From contig CM029131.1 of assembly GCA_016859345.1 (NCBI GenBank), positions 10,448,533 to 10,512,532 on the forward strand: 64,000 nucleotides of DNA. The letters are read 5' to 3'. Origin of the DNA: Istiophorus platypterus (lineage: Eukaryota; Chordata; Actinopteri; Istiophoriformes; Istiophoridae). Numbering within the stretch: the first letter of the stretch is position 1; every line of letters begins with the position of its first letter. A model generated the notes under the pieces. It searched no databases, was not told the origin of the DNA, and saw only the letters and a list, made by a program, of their open reading frames with translations. Shown here piece by piece: positions 56,076 through 64,000 of the stretch. Made by a program: the position numbers and the translations under genes.

Positions 56076-59000
56076 TGTTTGGACTGCGAACACAACTCTC
56101 TGCTTTGGTAGCCTTGCAGTTATTTTTCAGATAAATGTAGGGATCCGGAAACTGAAAGTCAAGCACAAGGCAGGAAAACAGCTCTTCCGAGTCCGATGTC
56201 TCGAGCCGAACCCCAAAAAACAAAAACAAAAGACAAAAACACGGGTCCATTAGGACGATTTCCCTGTTTCTGCATCGCCTGTTGCCTCGATTTTGTTGCC
56301 AGTGTGGGAATCAGACTGCGGCTTAAACACGGGACACGCGTTTGAGAGCCGTTGGGAGATCTGCATCCGAACAAAATATTAGCCTCCAAGGCTGCGTGAA
56401 TAAAAAACAAACTCGTTCAGAGATTGAAAGCATCAGAATCCCCGTGTAATCGCTTTAATTTGTGTCTGAATTCACTGAGCAGACACAATGAAGAAGTAAC
56501 GGTAGATTTAGAGGGTAACTATGAGAGAGCTGCTGCTTGTTGTTGAGGAATTTTTACATAGTTATCATCTGATTTTTTCCCAATTTAAATCCCGTATTTG
56601 CAACGCATGTTCCGAAGGCGGCTGCTTCGTCCAAATGAGTCAATGTAATTAGTTAAGGCGGGTAATTACTCCAGCAAATCATACAGCCGTGATGTATTAA
56701 TTCTCCATTTGCGTCAGTGGGGCTGGTTGAAATACGTCGTTAAAACACCTCGGCAGGCAGGTCAGGGAAGCGCTTCCTCGTTCAGCCCGGCTCATTGTAA
56801 ACAGCTGAAATGCTCAACTTCCATGTTAAAGAGAAAAATAACAGGAACAATTATTAGGTGATGTAGTTTGTTTAAGACAAAAAGGAGGTAAAGCAGCAGA
56901 GGAAGTGCAGTGAGGGGGAAAAAAAATGGAATGAATGGCAGCTGGTCGGGATGCCGAGCCAGAATTCCCTCGGCATTTTTCCTTCTTTTCCTCCCCCTCC
57001 TCTGTTCTTTTACCCCCCCCACCCCACCCATTTTTTTTGTTTCCAAGTTGATAGAGATCCAAGGGTGAGGGGGGTTCATCGACTTGGACAGCTCGATAGC
57101 GGGCGTCGCCTCCGAAAGCTCTCGCTCTCAAATTGCCTGTAATTTCGTTTTTGTGTGTAAATATGTGTTTCTTGTCAGGTGCGCGGCGGTGGGAAAGAAA
57201 AACAGGCGCGCAGACAGCGCTGACAAGCAATTACGCCGCTCGTTGGGGGAGGCAGGTTCGGGATGAGCTGGGGGTCTGCCGGTGGAGCAGAAGACTGAAA
57301 ACTCCAGAGACTCGGGGGGGGGTATGGCCGGTAAGGAGAGCAACTGGTGAGGCAAAACACGACAGGCACAACAGCGGGTTTCATTGTACACCGATGCTCG
57401 TGTTTGTTGACCGAGCTGATGGCGGCGGGGGGGGGGTGATTTGCCGCAAATGAGGCAAACAAATGCACAGCACGACGCCTCGTTTGTTTAAGGCTTTGTG
57501 ATAAGGAAGTGCAGAAAAGTGGCAGCTGTTAGTGTCACTTCAATTACAGGAAAGGACGAGATCTGAAGTAACGGTAGCTTTATTTCGTATAAGACGCCTA
57601 TTAGAGCAGCCGTAAAGGCGTCCGCTCACCTGTGTGTCGCCCAGTGTCGCTCTATATATTAATATTACAGGCCGGGGGAAGAAAATTTGCGTTGTGTCGA
57701 TTGACTGCGTTGACAAAAGGCTTTGCTTGTCAAAGCAAAATATAAACAGGTCATTTTAGGTATTAGACCAAACTATCAATTAGTTTGAGGACATTGTCCT
57801 TAATAATTTGCCAAAAATAGATCACAAACATAGGGACATTGTAGTAGATGCTCTTAAACAAACCGGGATTAACTCTGTTCCTGCTCTACAGTAACAAAAA
57901 ACTCATATCATATTTATATTGTCGAATCTTGGACAGGATTGTTGATTTACTACCAGAAATGCTCGATAAATGACTTTGCCGTACGCTGACATCTCTGCCA
58001 CTGGTACCTTCACAGCGTCTCCTGTCAGGGAAGTTGATGTCTCAGCAGCCGGCGCTGACAGTGGTTACATCTGATACCCAACCTTCCCCATGGTGCACAC
58101 ATATGCGAATGTCAGAGCCCCTGGGGCCCCTGGGAAGAGGCTCTGACGGATGGGCGGGCCGGACCAGCTTTCCCAGCCGTGAACCGGGAAGTCTCGCCCC
58201 CCGGGGGGGCACTGGGCACCCAAGGCACCGTGAGACGGCTCTGGAGGAGGGGAGTACAGTAAGTCCGTTCAGGGATGTTCTGTTAACTTGATTAATGGCC
58301 TAATTACTGCCGGTAAACACTCCTCAGAGATAAGAGGCGGGGAAGGAGGAGGAAGGTTGAGGCAATAGAACCGAGTTGGCTCACGGTCAGTCAATTACTT
58401 TCGGTTCTAGAGAACAGAGAACAGATCAGACCAAATTTAACCCTTTTTCGGTTTTATCTGAGAGCTGCGCTCTCTCTTCCAAGACACCTTCCCTCCACAC
58501 TTGTTGGACAGCTCAGCTTTATCACGGAGGCTCAGGTTCGAACCTCCAACCCTTGCGATGGCAACCTTTAGGGCGCGGTCGCACGAGCGTTTACTACCAG
58601 GAAATGTCGGAGCAGAAATTGGCTCATTTCGACGAGACCCGGCGGTTTTTGTTTCGTGCAAAAATCCGATATATAAACCACCTGCCCGACAGTAAGCGTC
58701 AGAGGACAGGCTGGTGAACACGGCCTGCAGGCGGTGGAGACCAAAAACGGAGTTAAAAGAATATTGGACTCACATTGCCTTGTGGCGAACACACAACAAA
58801 GGTCCCCGTCGGATACGATGGACTCACTGTTCGGTGTGCGACTCAACCACAAGAAAACCCTAGAGGCGATTTGAATTTAATATATTACTGTTGATCGGGC
58901 TGGATTTTCTTTTTTCTTTTATTTTTTTACAGCAACTCATTTTTCATGTTTCTATCCAACTGAATTTTCAAGACCTGTCTCTAGCTTTAAAAAAAACAGA

Positions 59001-61601
59001 AGTGCTGCTGATTATATAAAAGTTGTCGTGAAGGAAACACGAACCCAGGTTCAAACTCTGGAGCAAATAATGCTCTTCTATCTCTTAAAATAGTGTCTGA
59101 TTGTGAAACAAAAAGCCCCCACAAAAGGTTTTACTTGTGGAGTAGCATGTCTGCCCCCCCCCCAAACCGGTCATCTCCGGATTGACGCGTGGGCGGCTCG
59201 CTCCATCCTCACCCCCCCCCCCAACATGTGGGCTGAGAGCGTTAGCGAGGCCCCTTGCTCTCTCACTGAGAGAGAGGCGAGGAAGCTGGCCCGCCGTCCT
59301 CCCCCACGCTCGTCTGAAACGCCGCCAAGTTCGCCAAGCCCGCCGCGACCCCCACCCCCCCCCACCCCGGCCCCGCGCAACACTCAGAAGCGGTTCAGCG
59401 GCTGTTTCCTGCTCCGTGATGCGGAACCGGGATGTGGGTTTCTCTGGTAATTGGTGAAATTAGGCACTGAAAGGAGTGGAAATGATGTATGCGAAATATA
59501 TGCACATGCGGTTTCGCATTACATTCAACGTGTGGACGATAAAACTAAAGAATTCACTGACTTTCTTGCGCTAATCTCCAATTATGGATTCGTATATAAG
59601 TTCTTTGCAAGATGTCTCGTTTACTGATGACATGAGGGAAGTCGGTGACTTTTAGAAATGATGCCCGGCCGCTCACTGAGAAACCCAGTGTCCCAAATTC
59701 AGGCAATATTTTTGCAAAGATATATTAATACCTAAAGTTGTTTGAGACCTTTCCTGTAGCGTGAACTCTGAACTGAACTTAGCTCCCGCTCCTTTCACTT
59801 TTCAGATCATTGGGTCTCGAGCTGGCGCTGCGTTCTGAGTCCCTCCCGCGGCGTTGTTGTCGACCTGCTCTGGGATGCTGACATTTTCGGCTCAGAGTAA
59901 GGTCTTTGGCCCTTCCCCAGGAACACGTGTACACATCGGGACTCTGCTTTATTGTTTTCATTGATTCCGTCACGGCAACCTTGTGGCTAGGCCCCGCTTC
60001 ATAATTGGATTGCTACACTGGACACAATAAGCTTCAGTTCCCCAATTTAATGATGAAGGATAAAACCTGTTTTTTCTTGTATTTGTCCTCAGGCACGTTG
60101 TACTCTGCAAGTGTTATCGAGCATTGCTAAAAACGCTAAATGCTCCCATCTCTGTCTTGGAGTTTTACAGTATGTGGATGAAATTCACAACCTGCCTGCA
60201 AAGAGACAAACCAATTGGAGCGAGAAAATGGGGGCAATAAAAATGGACGATGAGGACGCTGTCCTGTCAATATGGAGGGTTTGTGATTCCGGTTTTTAAT
60301 GATGGAAGCAAACAGAAAGGCCGATTAGGGTTTTCCGAGAGCTGTGTCGAGAGTGGTCCGATGCTGGAAAAGTGCCAGTTTGCACTTGAATCTGTTTTAC
60401 CGAGACGAAAAATCTTTTTTTTCTTAGGCTCAAGTTAATAATGTGTCTCTCGCCATCCTGCCAACTGTGAGCTGCCTTCATGCTCCTGCGGCTTCCCCAC
60501 AATAAAGGCCATCCCCGTGTTTGCCGGGCGAGTGATTTTAATGTGAAGGGGCAGGGGCAGGAAACGCTGGGTTAACATTAGCAGTGGCTTTGCACAGCTC
60601 TGCCACAGCACAGATAGAACAGTAAGGCTGTTATCAGTTAGGTAAAATCATGCTGGATGACAGGATGCGTCACTTCCTGTGCATCATTTCCTGTGCATCA
60701 TTTCCTGCGAACCCCATGTGCTATTTTAATCCTGTGCGTGAATGCTGGACTCCAATAATAGAGAAAAACTAATTAAATATGGCTATTGTTGACAAAAACA
60801 TAAATAATATCAAGAAACGGTTTGCTGCCATGAAAAACATAAAGATTTTTTCTTTAAAAAAAAGTTATGAACTCTTTTACCAGACTGTAAAACATTATAA
60901 ATCAGATTTTGAGATCCAAGCCCTGATCCTAGCCTGCAAAATAGCTGGTCCTGTCGCCGCGGTGATGCTAATGAGTTGCCTCATAGCTCATCCCCTTTGC
61001 ATTCATAGGAACTGATGCAGCTCCTTGAAGTCCCTGGCACTTTGAATATTTACGTATCTTTAAATTTCCGATGTAAAAGAGGGAAAGTTGAGGTTTGCAA
61101 AATGTCACTTTAAGGGTGTCAGCGGGTTGTATCTGCCGTGACAGCGGGAAGATTGAAAATTGCTTGTTTAACGAGAAAAGATTTACCGTAAACAAAACAC
61201 GGCTTGGTTCACGCAGGAATCATATTTTTAGGGGGGGACCTTTTTCTCTTCGCGAGGATGCATAAAGGGGTAATTTGCGCCGGAGGCTTCACAAACAACA
61301 GACATGACAGACTGACTCAAAATTAAAATCGCCCGCGGTCCCTGCAATTATTATAAATCACCGGCTGCTCACAGCTCACATCGATCCTTCACACACAAAA
61401 AAGAAAAAAACGAAAAATAATGTTCATTTAGTAGAAGTGGCAGCTGGAATTGGTGCTAAAAGTTTTCAGATGTCCCGACTGGTTTATGTGAAACTCCAAA
61501 AAGCAGAGGAGGCCTTAACCTTCACCCCCAGCACCTTGACAGGGGCTTTTATCGTGACGTTATCTCTCCTGTTTTCTTTGAGCAAAGGGGAAACGTGGAG
61601 C

Positions 61602-61818
61602 ATGGCGGCCTAACGGACGGCAGCCCAACGGAAGGCGGCCCAACGGACGGCGGCCCAGCGGAAGGCGGCCCCGCGGACGGTGGCCCAGCAGACGGCGGCC
61701 CAATGCACAGGGGCCCAGCGGAAGGCGGCCCAACGGACGCCGGCCCAGCGGAAGGCGGCCCCGCGGACGGCGGCCCAGCGGAAGGCGGCCCGGTGGACGG
61801 CGGCCCAGTGGACGGCGT
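61602..61818 (+). repeat. 15-bp GC-rich minisatellite, about 14 units
   Basis: Units of the form GGCGGCCCAACGGAC, GGCGGCCCAGCGGAA or GGCGGCCCCGCGGAC, with AC and AA endings often alternating. The unit is a multiple of three, so several frames stay open on both strands (5-residue periodic Gly-Gly-Pro frames on +, Gly-Pro-Pro frames on -). These are repeat translations unless transcription is shown. Confidence 0.95.
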
Positions 61819-61954
61819 CTCATGCCGCTCCGCCACCCCCTGAGCCCCAGTCGGTGGCCGTCGCCACGTTGCCACTCGGGGGCCGGGGCGCTGCGGGGCC
61901 GATTTCATTCACAGGATCGTGGTCGGCAATAAGGAGGTCAGGCCTGTCACGGGG

Positions 61955-61956
61955 GC

Positions 61957-61995
<39 letters not shown>

Positions 61996-62008
61996 TGTGT
62001 GTGTGTGG
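61955..62008 (+). repeat. (GT)n microsatellite
   Basis: GT array with one TCTG interruption, 140 bp after the 15-bp minisatellite. Confidence 0.93.
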
Positions 62009-62839
62009 GAGGGGGGCAGCATCTCCTGTGTCGTTTTGAACTTTTTCGAGGAGTTTGAGCTGTTCGTGAACCATTATCACGTAGCCTTGTGGCGAGGTTC
62101 ACCGAATAATGAGCCATTGATTCGGGGAAATGAAACCACCTTGAGCTAAACCGAAATGCGTGTAAACACGCTGTCGCCACACTCCCGAGACAAATCCGCA
62201 CAGAGGCCGCGGTCCTTCGCCGGAGATTTTTCGCAAAGCGCCTCGCTCTGCCACCGCGGCGGGATTGTCATGGCAATAAATGGATCGAGGCAACCAATTC
62301 ACGGGGGAATAACCTTTGCCGGTGCCGCTCTAACCTCGTCGCCCACCGCGCATCAGCCCTCTTATGTTTGGCCTTTTTATACAAATCACATTACAGTCCG
62401 TTGGCCTTTTGGAGCAATCTCCTATTCAGAGTCTTGAATGGGGATGAAATAGAAGCAGACACTTGTGCTGAGTTGCAGCTGCATCATCGGCTGTAAAGAC
62501 GCGGCGCTGGTTTTGTGTTTTGAAGTGACCTCTCCACAGCTTCCTGAAAGGCCACCGATAACGAACGAACGACGGAAAACTGCAGGTCGGGGTCAACGCT
62601 TGTTTAGCCCTTTGGAATTTCTGAGGCGATGTTTGAACAGATTCCAGGTCTGTGAAGGTCAGCGCAGCTGTATTCACTGTAAACCTCTTGTCAATTTGAA
62701 GCGAGGACGCATAAGCTCACTTTTTGTTATCATTTATATCTCGCCTTATATTCTCTCTCCGCACTTTTTTGCATGAAAGTTGTGGGGATTCCTTTTGCAG
62801 TCTGGCAGGACTTGAAGATATCACCCCCCCCACTCACCC

Positions 62840-62874
62840 CCCCACACACACACACTCAGACACACACTCACACA

Positions 62875-62905
<31 letters not shown>
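62840..62905 (+). repeat. (CA)n microsatellite with CTCA interruptions
   Basis: CA array with ACTCAGACACACACTCACACA interruptions, preceded by C runs. Confidence 0.93.
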
Positions 62906-62909
<4 letters not shown>

Positions 62910-64000
62910 TTGTACCGCCTGCTGTTTTCACGTTCGTAATCCCAAATTGGCGCGGGGAGAGGACACGGTCGGCCGAGCCTGTGTCTGGTCCGCTCCGGTC
63001 CGTCCGGTCCGGTTCGGCATGCCCGTTCATCCGCCTGCCTCGAGCAGCTTAGTCCCCAGAAAGGATGGAGAGGCTGCAGCCATGTTCCTTATTTCTGACT
63101 CCCCCCTGATGAGCTCCCACACTATGTTCTCCGAAAAAACTCCTGGCTCCCGAGACGGAGCCGACCGACTCTCTCGCTCCCTCTTACAAATAGCATGAGT
63201 CCTAGATTTCCAGACCTGAGCTGAATAGCAAGAAGGGAGGAGACGATAGAATCCAGTTGTGCCGTAGCAGATGTGTCTCTGTGTATGATTATGGTTGGAT
63301 TATGTGGATGCTCTGCATTCCTGTAACTTTTGCGAAAATATCATTAGACATTTTAAAATCTTATCTGGGAAGATTCTAATCGACAGCCTCACCTATATTG
63401 ATCTGATTTTTTTCCAGCTAAAATGGTCAAACAAATGGTGCCAAAATACAGTTTTCTTATACGCCCCAATAAGCATCAGAGTAAATGATGATTTCCTCAT
63501 GTGCCTCCGCTTGACTCACGGTTAAATCTACCCTGTCTGAATGTAACGCAACATGCATCATCAATTTGGCTCTGAGGAACGCCGGGGTTCGTTTGGAAGT
63601 TCAGGTCCAACAGCACCACCCTCTGACTTTCCCGTGGAGCTGCAAGGCGGTCACTGTTCCCTCATGGATGACTCATGGTCCACACTACGCACCCGGGGTC
63701 AGGGCGTGTAGAGGCCTCGGCCCGATCCATCAGTCAGATCCACGGCATTATGAAAAATACTCCAGGAACCTTGGGTTGGTCTGTGGGGGCAGGTTTTTTT
63801 TGAGGGGTTTTGACACAGCAGAACAATGATCTCGGCAGTTGGGCTCAGCAAGAAAATATGAGGTGAATATCTTTCTTTTACCACGCATTGAAAGACACTG
63901 GTTTTTCTTCTCCCTGCGTTGACCCCCCCCCCCGAGTTGTTGAGAAAATCTGACACACCCCGACGAGCCGGTAGCTTCAACAAACCTCCTCAAACTCGTC

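Larger units (their letters stand above)
44601..64000 (+). other. Downstream intergenic region without a recognised gene
   Basis: After the candidate poly(A) site I find no reading frame with a recognisable domain, no spliced gene model on either strand and no RNA gene. Notable contents are ATTA-rich unique sequence (45360-45900, 47270-47480, 54640-54800), the polypurine block (48304-48816), the 11-bp minisatellite (49248-49440), an AT-rich stretch (49500-50170, 55380-55740), GT/CA arrays, and the 15-bp GC minisatellite (61602-61818). The remaining stretches are unique sequence with nothing I can name. Part may be erbb4 regulatory DNA, which cannot be shown here. Confidence 0.6.

Noticed and set aside
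58510..58570. GGTTCGAACCT at about 58531 as a tRNA or SINE B box
   Set aside because: The motif is a self-palindrome and no A box or cloverleaf could be found upstream.

Overview
This window is vertebrate, almost certainly teleost fish, DNA. The only gene I can support is the 3' half of an ERBB4 receptor tyrosine kinase gene (erbb4; teleost a or b paralogue not resolved), on the + strand. Eleven coding exons run from the transmembrane exon (736-868) to the stop codon (39086-39088). They join in phase into about 769 codons. The extracellular ligand-binding half and the alternatively spliced juxtamembrane exons lie upstream of base 1. The teleost assignment rests on ERBB4 sequence slightly diverged from mammals, very abundant (CA)n/(GT)n arrays, and remnants resembling repeats common in bony-fish introns and 3'UTRs.

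Layout: 1-735 is the end of an upstream intron. The transmembrane and nuclear-localisation segment (736-868) is followed by an 8 kb intron. The tyrosine kinase domain is encoded by exons at 8832-8954, 9835-9933, 14974-15159, 29902-30057, 31523-31598, 31831-31977 and 34798-34895. A 14.7 kb intron splits the N-lobe/hinge from the catalytic loop. The cytoplasmic tail is encoded by exons at 35104-35274, 36851-37136 and 38253-39088. The 3'UTR probably runs from 39089 to about 44,600, ending at AATAAA 44568-44573 with a GT-rich element downstream. From about 44.6 kb to 64 kb I find no gene. That stretch holds simple repeats, minisatellites, an AT-rich block and some ATTA-rich unique sequence that could be regulatory.

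Within the gene, kinase, transmembrane and PDZ-ligand motifs are intact, so the receptor looks functional. The tail is remodelled. No CYT-1 exon (the PI3K-docking, PPxY-bearing exon of mammals) is visible where it should lie, the upstream PPxY motif is substituted, several tail tyrosines are missing, and the last exon carries a Pro/Ser/His/Gln-rich insertion of roughly 120 net residues. The exon encoding the glycine-rich loop has an unusual 3' splice site in which a (TG)9 run stands in place of the polypyrimidine tract.

Other notable structure: a 487-bp tandem duplication in intron 3 (real, or an assembly artefact), a GATA/GACA array, a 530-bp polypyrimidine block and a 510-bp polypurine block, three minisatellites made of two or more variant units, a 15-bp GC-rich minisatellite, and a long potential GT/CA hairpin. 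I found no CRISPR array, rRNA, intact tRNA or second protein-coding gene. Apart from the remodelled receptor tail, I see no evidence of a new biological system.
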